This document shows positions 34,560 through 43,043 of a stretch of 61,967 bases of DNA, in pieces. The notes beneath the pieces are model-generated. The model had not been told where the DNA came from. It was given only the letters and a program-made list of their open reading frames with translations, and made no database searches. Source of the stretch: Sphingobium lactosutens (GTDB lineage Bacteria; Pseudomonadota; Alphaproteobacteria; Sphingomonadales; Sphingomonadaceae); assembly GCF_013393185.1 (NCBI RefSeq), contig NZ_QJQX01000079.1, forward strand, positions 1 through 61,967, in the 5' to 3' direction. The first letter of the stretch is position 1. Each line of letters opens with the position of its first letter. Both the position numbers and the translations under genes were made by a program.

Positions 34560-35911
34560 CTGTTGAAACGGGCCTGACAGACAGGCAGCCGCTGACAGCG
34601 ATGCTTGCGCAATCAATCGTGACGGCCGGCGATCGGCAGCCGACGGAGGCGCATCATGCTGCCGTGCGCCGGATATTGATCGACTGGCTTGGCGTCGCAG
34701 TCGCCGGGTCGGCTGAGCCTGTCGCGAAATTGATGCGAGCTGAATTCGGGCCGGACGCAGGCGCCATATCGCTAATCGGAGCACGGACACGGGCCTCGGT
34801 CGCCAACGCGGCCTTGATCAACGGTACAGCCGGTCATGCGCTTGACTATGACGATATCCAGCCTTTCGTCGGCCATCCAGGAGCCGTTGTTGTGCCCGCC
34901 GCGCTCGCGGTCGGCGAGGCGTTGGGGGCAGATGGCGAACTGTTCGTGCGGGCGATCATTGCGGGTTATGACGCGGCGCACTTCGTCGGTTCGCTCGTGA
35001 TGCCGGCTCATTATGATCACGGCTTTCATTCGACGGCGACGGTGGGAACATTCGGTGCCGTCGCTGCCTCGGCCGTCCTGATGCGTCTCGATCAAGGCGC
35101 GGTCCAGCATGCGATCGGGCTTGCCGCGACGCAGGCTGCGGGGCTTAAATGCATGTTTGGAACGATGGCCAAACCCTATCATGCCGGACGCGCATGTTCT
35201 GCCGGGGTTACCGCGGCAAGTCTGGCTGCTCGCGGCATGACCGCCTCTGCCGATAGCCTGGAAGCGGATCGGGGATTTCTGAGCACTCAGGCGCACCAGC
35301 CCATTCCTCCGGGCTGGAGAGCGCCTGAGTTCGGCGACAGCCTTGCGTCCGTGCAGTTCAAGCATCATGCGTCTTGTTTTCTGACGCATTCCAGCATCGA
35401 AGCTGTGCGATCCATCGTGCTGGAGCATGGAATATCGCCGCATGATGTGGCGGATCTGACGTTGCGGGTACCCTCCGAGCATCTCAAGACCTGCAACATT
35501 GCGGAGCCGGAGACGGGCTTCGAAAGCAAGTTCAGCTTGCGGCACGTCGCCGCTCTGGTGCTGGGCGGGCATGACACAGCGGACATCGACGTCTTCAGTG
35601 ATCACATCGCGCAGGAGCCGGGGCTGCGCGAGCTGCGCCAGAAGGTCCTTATCCGGGGCGATCTCGATTCTCGGTTCGAAGCCCGTGCAACACTGCGTGA
35701 CGTTGACGGCAGCATTTTCAACGCGGCTTATGATACCTCGCTCGGCCGCAGCGGCCGATCTGACGATCTTGACGCAAGCCTGGACAGAAAGTTTTCGGCG
35801 TTGGCCGCTCCATTCGTAGGGGAGCAGGCAATGAAAGAGATACTTCAGAAATGCCAGTCCATTCCCGATTTGGACCTGGCCCATCTGTTAGAGATGCTAA
35901 AGGCAGTTTAG
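34556..35911 (+). CDS. MmgE/PrpD family protein
   Basis: A 451-residue MmgE/PrpD protein, a family that includes 2-methylcitrate dehydratase and cis-aconitate decarboxylase. Landmarks are AVRRILIDWLGVAVAG, NGTAGHALDYDD, HYDHGFHSTATVGTFGAVAAS, CMFGTMAKPYHAGRACSAGVTAA and QFKHHASCFLTHSSIEAV. The ATG at 34556 overlaps the aldehyde dehydrogenase stop (ATGA), so both are co-translated. A dehydration, hydration or decarboxylation of an organic acid late in the pathway is a reasonable guess; the propionate operon genes prpB and prpC are not present. Confidence 0.87.
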   Translation: MTVETGLTDRQPLTAMLAQSIVTAGDRQPTEAHHAAVRRILIDWLGVAVAGSAEPVAKLMRAEFGPDAGAISLIGARTRASVANAALINGTAGHALDYDDIQPFVGHPGAVVVPAALAVGEALGADGELFVRAIIAGYDAAHFVGSLVMPAHYDHGFHSTATVGTFGAVAASAVLMRLDQGAVQHAIGLAATQAAGLKCMFGTMAKPYHAGRACSAGVTAASLAARGMTASADSLEADRGFLSTQAHQPIPPGWRAPEFGDSLASVQFKHHASCFLTHSSIEAVRSIVLEHGISPHDVADLTLRVPSEHLKTCNIAEPETGFESKFSLRHVAALVLGGHDTADIDVFSDHIAQEPGLRELRQKVLIRGDLDSRFEARATLRDVDGSIFNAAYDTSLGRSGRSDDLDASLDRKFSALAAPFVGEQAMKEILQKCQSIPDLDLAHLLEMLKAV

Positions 35912-36022
35912 CTTAGCAGCGAGCTGGTTGCAGTACGCATTTCAAATCCGCGCTGCGTGGGACCCACTCACTCTCTGCCTTACCCCTTCTAATTCGGTCA
36001 CCAAACTGGCAGAGCGTGTTGG

Positions 36023-37021
36023 ATGAAACGTCCAATGAATCTTACCGACTTGGCGGCGCTGGCAGGCGTTTCTGTGGGCACTGTCTCCAAATCATTGTCC
36101 CATCGGGGCTACGTGAGTGCGAAGACCCGTGAGCGGATACAGAGCATCGCGGATGAGCATGGGTTCCAGATCAATCGAACCGCCCAAAGCTTGAAGCGCG
36201 GGCGGAACGATGCGATTGCTGTCGTGCTTCCGCTTGGCCATGAAAGCGCCCAGACATTTTCCGATCCGTTCTTCATTACGCTTATTGGGCATCTTGCAGA
36301 CGCCCTCTCGGCTCGCGGCAATGAACTTGTTTTGTCCAAGGTGATACCCAGCGCCCCGGGTTGGCTCGGCCAGATCGCGCGTAGCGGACGCGTTGATGGC
36401 ATCTTAGTGATCGGTCAGTCAGACCAAGAACAGGAATTGCGGGGTGTAGCGAAAACATACGCTCCGCTTGTGGTATGGGGGCAGAAGACTTCGCGGCAAT
36501 CCTATTGCTCGGTGGGATCTGACAATCGCCTCGGGGGGCAGCTGGCCACCCGTCACCTGCTCGAGCGCGGCTGCCGCAGGCTCGCTTTCGTTGGAATGAC
36601 GGATATCCCCGAGCTTAAAGCGCGAAATGAAGGATTTTTGCAGGTCTGCACAGAGGCTGGAATCGATCCTATAGCCCATTTGCAAGCGCATCTGACAGGC
36701 GAGGCCGCTTATCGGACCGTTGCATCCGCGCTGGACGCGGGACTGGAAGTCGATGGGCTTGTGGCTGCATCCGACGTCATCGCGCTGAGCGCGATGCGGG
36801 CATTAAAGGAGCGTGGCCGCCGTGTGCCACATGACGTTGCTATTGTCGGCTATGACGATGTCAGCCTTGCGGCTTATACAGCGCCTCCGCTCACGACGGT
36901 CCGGCAGGACCTGGAGGCGGCGGGCGACGCCCTTGTCGATCTCCTCTTCCGACGGATCGATGGAGAAAATACCCGGTCGATCTCAATGCCGCCGACACTA
37001 GTAGTGCGCGAGAGCGCCTAA
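36023..37021 (+). CDS. LacI-family transcriptional regulator of the sugar operon
   Basis: A 332-residue LacI/GalR regulator. The HTH reads NLTDLAALAGVSVGTVSKSL followed by the hinge helix region RTAQSLKRGRNDAIAVVLP, and then a periplasmic-binding-like sugar domain (VDGLVAASDVIALSAMRAL, DVAIVGYDDVSLAAY). It converges with the sugar transporter gene (4-base overlap of the ends). The paired AAACGTTT sites at 45616-45658 upstream of the operon's first gene have the CG-centred form of LacI-family operators, so autologous control of the amylosucrase operon is likely. The inducer is probably sucrose or a derived sugar. Confidence 0.9.
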   Translation: MKRPMNLTDLAALAGVSVGTVSKSLSHRGYVSAKTRERIQSIADEHGFQINRTAQSLKRGRNDAIAVVLPLGHESAQTFSDPFFITLIGHLADALSARGNELVLSKVIPSAPGWLGQIARSGRVDGILVIGQSDQEQELRGVAKTYAPLVVWGQKTSRQSYCSVGSDNRLGGQLATRHLLERGCRRLAFVGMTDIPELKARNEGFLQVCTEAGIDPIAHLQAHLTGEAAYRTVASALDAGLEVDGLVAASDVIALSAMRALKERGRRVPHDVAIVGYDDVSLAAYTAPPLTTVRQDLEAAGDALVDLLFRRIDGENTRSISMPPTLVVRESA

Positions 37022-38343
37022 ACTTTTGCCTGGGCAGGTGTGGGAAATCTTGCACCTGCCCGCACCCTCAACGTTGCAAGGGCCCCGACCAGCATCAACA
37101 CGCCACCCAGGTAGAGTATGTTGCGCGGGTCGTCCCCGAGGACAGACCGATAGATTAAGGGAATGCTGATGCTTTCGATAATCATCGGGACGACGATGAA
37201 CATATTGAATATCCCCATATAGATACCAAAGCGATGGGAGGGGATGGCGTCTGTGAGCATGACATAAGGGTTGCCCATCATGCTGGCCCAGCCGAGTCCG
37301 ATGCCGATCATCGCGAGATAGAGCCATGGTTCCCCGCTTATGAGCGGGATAGTGAGCATCGCGACGCCCGATGCGGCAAGGCAGCAAGCATGGACGCTGC
37401 GGGCGCCGAGACGTCGCGTGACGGGCACAAGAGCGAAAGCGCTAACGAAGGCGACCGCATTGTAGAAGGCGCCAGCCTGCCCAACCGTCAATGTCGCCTC
37501 GCGAAAGCCATGGCTATGGACATCTGCGGTTCCATGAAGAGAACGTGCCAGGGCAAATGCAATGAACTGCCAATAGGCGAACATTGCATACCACTGACAT
37601 AGCATCGCCAAGGCGAGCTGACGCATAGCCGGCGGCATCTCGATGATCGCGATTTGGATGTCCGCCAGCGCCCCTCGTAAAGAAAGGGACCTATGGCTAC
37701 CGTGATCGCCATCAGCAGTTGATACTGGAAGTTCGGGCACGCGTACGACCGACCATAGAATAGTCGAAAGGCTCAGGAGCGCTCCCAGAAAGAAGGCGAT
37801 CCGGGTAACGTCAGGAATGCCATTGCGATCGACCGCATCCTGACTGAAACCAATCCAAACGAGCAGCGAGGGAGATAGATACGACAATGTCTGGGCAAGC
37901 CCGGTGAAAGCGGACTGGGTTAGAAACCCCAATGGACGCTGTTCTTCGCGCAGCCGATCTCCGACATAGGCGCGATAGGGCTCCATCGTTATATTGTTCG
38001 ATGCATCAAGCACCCAGAGCAAGGACGCGGCCACCCACAGTACCGGACTATAGGGCATGGCCAATAGACACAGGGAGCACAGAACCGCGCCGACGAGAAA
38101 ATAGGGTGTCCGCCGGCCAAGCCGACTGTTCGTCCGGTCCGAGAGTGCGCCGATCAGTGGCTGGACAAGCAACCCCGTTACGGGACCTGCAAGCCAGAGA
38201 AGCGGCATGTTTGCTTCATTTGCCCCCAGATAACCATAGATGGGTCCCATATTGGCCTGTTGCAGCCCGAAAGAGAACTGCAAGCCGAGAAACCCGAGGT
38301 TCATTTCGAGAATGCGTGGGAATGACAGGCGAGGTTTTGTCAT
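37018..38343 (-). CDS. SLC45/GPH-like sugar transporter (MFS)
   Basis: A 441-residue MFS protein of the SLC45 (sucrose/maltose:H+ symporter) type. It begins LSFPRILEMNLGFLGLQFSFGLQQANMGPIYGYLG, has PLIGALSDRTNSRLGRRTPYFLVGA (motif A), VLDASNNITMEPYRAYVGD and a later GNPYVMLTDAIPSHRFGIYMG, which are typical of the sucrose-transporter-like group in sphingomonads and Caulobacter. It is the last gene of the sugar operon; its start overlaps the fructokinase stop by 4 bases. Role: import of sucrose or an alpha-glucoside across the inner membrane. Confidence 0.88.
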   Translation of the reverse strand: MTKPRLSFPRILEMNLGFLGLQFSFGLQQANMGPIYGYLGANEANMPLLWLAGPVTGLLVQPLIGALSDRTNSRLGRRTPYFLVGAVLCSLCLLAMPYSPVLWVAASLLWVLDASNNITMEPYRAYVGDRLREEQRPLGFLTQSAFTGLAQTLSYLSPSLLVWIGFSQDAVDRNGIPDVTRIAFFLGALLSLSTILWSVVRVPELPVSTADGDHGSHRSLSLRGALADIQIAIIEMPPAMRQLALAMLCQWYAMFAYWQFIAFALARSLHGTADVHSHGFREATLTVGQAGAFYNAVAFVSAFALVPVTRRLGARSVHACCLAASGVAMLTIPLISGEPWLYLAMIGIGLGWASMMGNPYVMLTDAIPSHRFGIYMGIFNMFIVVPMIIESISIPLIYRSVLGDDPRNILYLGGVLMLVGALATLRVRAGARFPTPAQAKV

Positions 38344-39230
38344 CGCCTTGCTCGCTGAGCCAGCGCGAGGGCGCCGAGGAGGCCGGCGCGATCGCCGAGC
38401 GCTGGTTCGACGATGAGCCCATCGAAATCGACAGACCCGAAATAGCCGCCGCCCAATATCGAGGTCTGCGTTCGCACGCGTTCGATCAAACCGGGCGTTG
38501 CCATGACGCCGCCGCCCAGCACGACGCGGCGGGGAGAGAGAAAGGCCTGCTGCGCGACGATCATTTGTGCGAGATAATAGGCGATGATCTCGTGCGCGGG
38601 ATGGTCTTGCGGGAGTTCGGAAAGTGAATGTCTCCAGCGCGCCATGATAGCGGGTCCGCTGGACAGGCCTTCAAGGCAGCAGCCATGGTAAGGGCAGATC
38701 CCAGGAAATTCAAGGTCGAGTGCATGCCGTCGCGGCAGCATATGACCCATCTCCGGATGACGCGCGCCGTGGACCAGGCGTTCTTCAACCAGCGCGCCGC
38801 CACCGATACCGGTTCCCACTGTTACGTAAACGGCAATATCCGCACCGACGGCCGCGCCCCAAAGGCTTTCTGCCAAAATAGCGCCATTCACATCCGTGTC
38901 GAAGCCGACCGGGCAATCGAACGCGTTGCCAACTGGCCCAACCAGATCCACGCCGGTCCATCCCGCCTTTGGTGTATCCGTGATTCTGCCCCAGCTGGAG
39001 GAGAGACGATCAAGATCGACAGGCCCGAACGAAGCGATACCAAATGCGTCAAACGAGCCCCATTGATTGCTGGCATTGACGAAGAAGGCCAAAGCATCGC
39101 GCAATGTGACATCCGGAGTGCTTGTGGGTATCCGAACCGTATCCAGAATCGTGTCGCAGTCGCGCGCAACCCCCAGCATGAACTTCGTACCGCCAGCCTC
39201 GATACAGCCGAAAAGCGGTGCTCTTGTCAT
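38340..39230 (-). CDS. ROK-family fructokinase
   Basis: A 296-residue ROK kinase. IEAGGTKF is the ATP phosphate-binding motif, GFDTDVNGAILAE carries the catalytic Asp, YVTVGTGIGGG follows, and the zinc-binding loop CPYHGCCLEGLSSGPA is typical of the fructokinase (ScrK/YdhR) subgroup. The ATG at 39230 overlaps the amylosucrase stop by 4 bases. It should phosphorylate the fructose that amylosucrase releases from sucrose. Confidence 0.9.
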   Translation of the reverse strand: MTRAPLFGCIEAGGTKFMLGVARDCDTILDTVRIPTSTPDVTLRDALAFFVNASNQWGSFDAFGIASFGPVDLDRLSSSWGRITDTPKAGWTGVDLVGPVGNAFDCPVGFDTDVNGAILAESLWGAAVGADIAVYVTVGTGIGGGALVEERLVHGARHPEMGHMLPRRHALDLEFPGICPYHGCCLEGLSSGPAIMARWRHSLSELPQDHPAHEIIAYYLAQMIVAQQAFLSPRRVVLGGGVMATPGLIERVRTQTSILGGGYFGSVDFDGLIVEPALGDRAGLLGALALAQRARR

Positions 39231-41023
39231 TCGCTCACTCCCGCCCACAAGACATCCCAAGGCTTCAGAATGGCTTGACGATCGATGGGCCGACCGATCA
39301 GCCGATCACTGCAGTCGGTCGGTAAGACCACAGAAATAGGCGTCGCGCTGAAATTGAGAAACACAAGGTCGCTTCCGCACCGAACACCGAGGAGGGCAGG
39401 ATGGCCTGTGTCGAAGGCTTCCGGACCGCCTGCCCCGCCGCTGGCGATGCGCGCGTCTCGGAGCGCGTTGATATCCGAAATAATTCTACGTGCTGTCGGC
39501 TTGTCCAAGGCCTCCCAGTCCATGTCCGGCCTGTGCACCCAACGACCTTCGTGGCGACGCTGCGGATCGTTCAGATAGGAATGGTCGTTCAGGAGCCCGG
39601 CCTCGTCTCCCATAAAGAGCGTTGCAAGTCCGCCGCTGGCAATCGACAAGGCATTGAGAAGACGGATGCGACGCAAGGCCGCATCCCTGCTTTGTTCGTC
39701 TGTCGCGCGCTCCAGGCCTGCCAGTGAAGCCAGGGTTCCGTTCGTGCCGTGTACGCTCGCCCCATCTGACTGAAAGGCTTCCCCACAGGCCCAACTGCCC
39801 TGCCGACCTTCGGTGAAACGCGCTGCCTGGGTCAGGCGCTCAATCGGTTTCGGATCGAAGCTCGCAAGGTCATTCAGCACGCTACTCCATCCGATATCAT
39901 CATGGCATCGCACATAGCTCAACCAATTCGCGCCCGGGGGAAGACCGCCGCTTGCTTGGATGATTGCCTCCGGCAAAGCGGCATCCCCTTCCGAAAGGGC
40001 GACCCATCCGGCTACCATCAGGGAATTATTGTAGACCAGATGGCATTCAGCCTCGAAGCCCTCGCCTTCATCCGCGCCGAAATAGGGTGGGACATAAGCG
40101 GTCGGGACGATCGCCTCCGCCTTGATCAGCGTGGCAGGGGCGGCGATATCGAGCGCAGCGCGCAAGGCGCGGACGATGTGATGCGCTGCCGGGCGGTTCC
40201 GACTGTCAGTCCCGGCCTCCTTCCAGAGGAAGGCGATCGAGTCGAACCGGAATGCCTCGAAGCCGTGATTGGCGAGGCGCAACATCGCGTCCAGTATCGC
40301 CAGCAACACTTTCGGGTTGGCCCAATTGAGATCCCACTGGAAAGGATAGAAAGTTGTCCAGACCCAGCCACCCATCTCGGGTACATGGGTGAAATTGCCG
40401 GGAGCGGTGCCCGGGAAGACTTGGCTCAGATCCTTCTCGCGCAGGCGCGCCGTTTCCTCGTCGACGACGATATAGAAATCCCGGAACAAGGGATCGCCTG
40501 CCTTGGCGGCTAACGCCCAATGATGATCGTCGGACGTGTGATTGAGCGCGAGATCGACGCAAAGGCTGATGCGGCTCTTGCGCAGCTGCGCTGCAAGCCT
40601 TTCGACATCGGCCATCGTGCCCAAAGCTGGTTCAATCGACAGATAGTCAGCGACAGCGAAGCCACCATCGCTGTCTCCCTTCCGTGCCTTGAGAAGCGCC
40701 AGGAGATGAAGATAGCGAACGCCCAGCGCCTCGAGATGATCGACATGCTGCTCTAGCCCCGGGACGGTCGAAGCAAAGCGATCAATATAGGTCGAATAGC
40801 CGAGCATTTCGGGCGCCACGAACCAGTTCGGATCTGCCGCGCGCGTCGCGTCGAGATCCCTCAGTGCCGCAGAACGATCTTCATGCCGTGCGCGCAGGAT
40901 CTCTTCGACACGCTCCCACAGGTCATCGACATCATGGACGTCGCCGTACAGGCGCTTGAGTTGCCGACGAAGCGTTCTGCCAAAATGATCGATGCGATGG
41001 TCGATGGTAGAACTTTGATACAT
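39227..41023 (-). CDS. Amylosucrase (GH13_4)
   Basis: A 598-residue GH13 enzyme of the amylosucrase subfamily. The N-terminal helical domain is followed by the barrel: SDGGFAVADYLSIEP, DLALNHTSDDHHWA, the nucleophile-Asp strand FRFDSIAFLWKEAGT, LIKAEAIVPT (acid/base Glu) and YVRCHDDIGW (third carboxylate). A C-terminal beta domain follows. Amylosucrase uses sucrose to extend an alpha-1,4-glucan and frees fructose. There is no signal peptide, so it acts in the cytoplasm. It shares a base with the GH97 stop (TAATG) and overlaps the fructokinase start, which ties the three into one translational unit. Confidence 0.92.
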   Translation of the reverse strand: MYQSSTIDHRIDHFGRTLRRQLKRLYGDVHDVDDLWERVEEILRARHEDRSAALRDLDATRAADPNWFVAPEMLGYSTYIDRFASTVPGLEQHVDHLEALGVRYLHLLALLKARKGDSDGGFAVADYLSIEPALGTMADVERLAAQLRKSRISLCVDLALNHTSDDHHWALAAKAGDPLFRDFYIVVDEETARLREKDLSQVFPGTAPGNFTHVPEMGGWVWTTFYPFQWDLNWANPKVLLAILDAMLRLANHGFEAFRFDSIAFLWKEAGTDSRNRPAAHHIVRALRAALDIAAPATLIKAEAIVPTAYVPPYFGADEGEGFEAECHLVYNNSLMVAGWVALSEGDAALPEAIIQASGGLPPGANWLSYVRCHDDIGWSSVLNDLASFDPKPIERLTQAARFTEGRQGSWACGEAFQSDGASVHGTNGTLASLAGLERATDEQSRDAALRRIRLLNALSIASGGLATLFMGDEAGLLNDHSYLNDPQRRHEGRWVHRPDMDWEALDKPTARRIISDINALRDARIASGGAGGPEAFDTGHPALLGVRCGSDLVFLNFSATPISVVLPTDCSDRLIGRPIDRQAILKPWDVLWAGVSE

Positions 41024-43029
41024 TATAGAGCCTTGAAGCGGATTGCCTGGCCGCCGCCGGGAGCCAGGCGGAGATCGAGCATATCGGTCGACGTCACGAT
41101 GCGCCGGCTTATTGCGACGCTCTCAGGCGCAGTTCGCCAGTCGGCCCCAAGACCATCTGCGTATATCTGCGCCTCATAGCGTTTTCCGGCGACGAGAAAG
41201 TCGAGTTGCACGCTCACCGTGCGCGCCGCTTCATTGGTGATAGCTCCCAGGTACCAGTCAGCGCTGCCGCGGTCCTGCCGTACGGTCACGACATATTCGC
41301 TGATACGTCCCTGAAGTGTCCGGCTGGTTTCCCAGTCGGTCGGAACGTCCCGGATGAACTGGAATGCTTCGGGATGTTCGTCATAATGTTCAGGCAGGTC
41401 CACTGCCATCTGAACCGGACTATAGAGTATGACATAGAGGGCGAGCTGGTTGGCGAGCGTCGAGGGCACCCGGTTATTCGGGCGGGTCGCGCGATAATCG
41501 AAATGGAAGACGCCCGGCGTAAAGTCGAGCGGTCCGGACAGGAGCCGAGTGAAGGGAAGAATAGTGGTGTGATCGGGTGCGTTGCCGGTGTCCGGACTGC
41601 CCCCATTATATTCCTGCCCGCGGGCTCCTTCCCGGCTCAGAAGATTAGGCCAGGTCCGGCGCAGACCGGTATCTTTGACGGGTTCGTGCGGGAATAATGA
41701 AATGTGGTGGCGTGCGGCCGCTTCGACCACCTTCTGCAGATTCTCGACAGCATATTGGCTGTCCGGCCAGTAGATCGAGTCCAGCTTCGTGCCAACATAG
41801 CCGAGCTTGATCGACCGAACATCATATCGGTTGTAATAGGCCAGTGCCGGTTCGAGCTGGCGCAGATAGTCCTGCACCTGTCCGCCGGTCTCATGGTGGC
41901 CGATCAGATCGATGCCCTTGGATCGCGCGTAAGCCGAAACGGCCGGCATGTCGAAGGCGGGCTGAGCCTCATTGAACGTGAAGCGAGAATGTCCATTCTT
42001 CCACCATTCCGAAACCTCCCACCCCTTGTTCCATCCTTCGACCAGAACGCCCTTGATGTCATGGGCTGCTGCCCAGTCGATATAGCGCCGCGTTCGCTCC
42101 GTCGTCGCACCAAGGCGCTCTCCCGGTTCCCAGGTGAGCAGACCGGTATGCATGGCCCAGAAGATGCCGATATATTTTCCCGGATGAACCCAACTCACAT
42201 CGCCCAGTCTATTGGGTTCATTGAGGTTGAGGACGATCGTTGAATCGGCAAGGCGGGCGGCGTCATCGGCTACCATGACGACGCGCCAGGGCGTTTTCTG
42301 GCCGCCACTCACTCGTGCACGGTCGCCATTGGGCCAGGGCGAGAGGTCGGCCTTGAGCGTGCGGCTATTTTCCTCCGGCATGCGGAGGTTCATTGAAGAA
42401 TAATCGACTAGGGCCGCCTCATGCACGGCCAGAGCCACGCCGTCGCCTTCGAGCGTCAAAGGCGTCTGCGCGGTCTGGATGGCGGAAAGCGAAGAGCGGT
42501 TATATTCATATTCGCTGTATTTCTCGCGATAGGCAGGGATCGACCATGCGCGATAATTTTGGGCGAAATGGAATTCGGTCTCCTCATCGCTCACGACCAG
42601 TTGATCGTCGCGTTTCCCCGGCAGCGTGTAGCGAAATCCGAACCCATCATCGAACACGCGCAGTTCCACACCGAGCTGTCGCCCGTCCGGTGCAGCCAGC
42701 GTAAGAATCAGACCATGATACCTGTCTCGCATCTGGCGCCGCTCGCCCCACGGTTGGTTCCAGATTTCGTCATGGTCGAGGGACTGCGACGCGGTAACGC
42801 GAAATCCTGAGTCCAGCGGTGCTGCGTTACTGAATCGAAATCCCAAGCGCGAACGATCGAGGATCGGCCGTCCGTTGAATGTCGCGCGATAGACCGCCTC
42901 TCCCTTGTCGAGGGAAATCTCGACCGCGAGTCTGCCATCTGGTGACAGGACAGGTTGGCGAAATTGCGCCAGCGCCGGCGCTGGGGCGGCAAAAGCTGCC
43001 GCCAGCACCAAGGCGGTCCATTTACGCAT
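41023..43029 (-). CDS. GH97 alpha-glucosidase (periplasmic)
   Basis: A 668-residue glycoside hydrolase family 97 protein: signal peptide (LVLAAAFAAPAPALAQ), a beta-sandwich N-domain, then a barrel with GVLVEGWNKGWEVSEWWKNG, IDLIGHHETGG, HEPVKDTGLRRTWPNL and SREGARGQEYNGG, the last being the Glu-rich motif of the inverting SusB-like subgroup. It should hydrolyse alpha-glucosidic bonds of imported oligosaccharides in the periplasm. It starts 14 bases after the TonB receptor gene. Confidence 0.92.
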   Translation of the reverse strand: MRKWTALVLAAAFAAPAPALAQFRQPVLSPDGRLAVEISLDKGEAVYRATFNGRPILDRSRLGFRFSNAAPLDSGFRVTASQSLDHDEIWNQPWGERRQMRDRYHGLILTLAAPDGRQLGVELRVFDDGFGFRYTLPGKRDDQLVVSDEETEFHFAQNYRAWSIPAYREKYSEYEYNRSSLSAIQTAQTPLTLEGDGVALAVHEAALVDYSSMNLRMPEENSRTLKADLSPWPNGDRARVSGGQKTPWRVVMVADDAARLADSTIVLNLNEPNRLGDVSWVHPGKYIGIFWAMHTGLLTWEPGERLGATTERTRRYIDWAAAHDIKGVLVEGWNKGWEVSEWWKNGHSRFTFNEAQPAFDMPAVSAYARSKGIDLIGHHETGGQVQDYLRQLEPALAYYNRYDVRSIKLGYVGTKLDSIYWPDSQYAVENLQKVVEAAARHHISLFPHEPVKDTGLRRTWPNLLSREGARGQEYNGGSPDTGNAPDHTTILPFTRLLSGPLDFTPGVFHFDYRATRPNNRVPSTLANQLALYVILYSPVQMAVDLPEHYDEHPEAFQFIRDVPTDWETSRTLQGRISEYVVTVRQDRGSADWYLGAITNEAARTVSVQLDFLVAGKRYEAQIYADGLGADWRTAPESVAISRRIVTSTDMLDLRLAPGGGQAIRFKAL

Positions 43030-43043
43030 CGTGGCGGCTCCGT

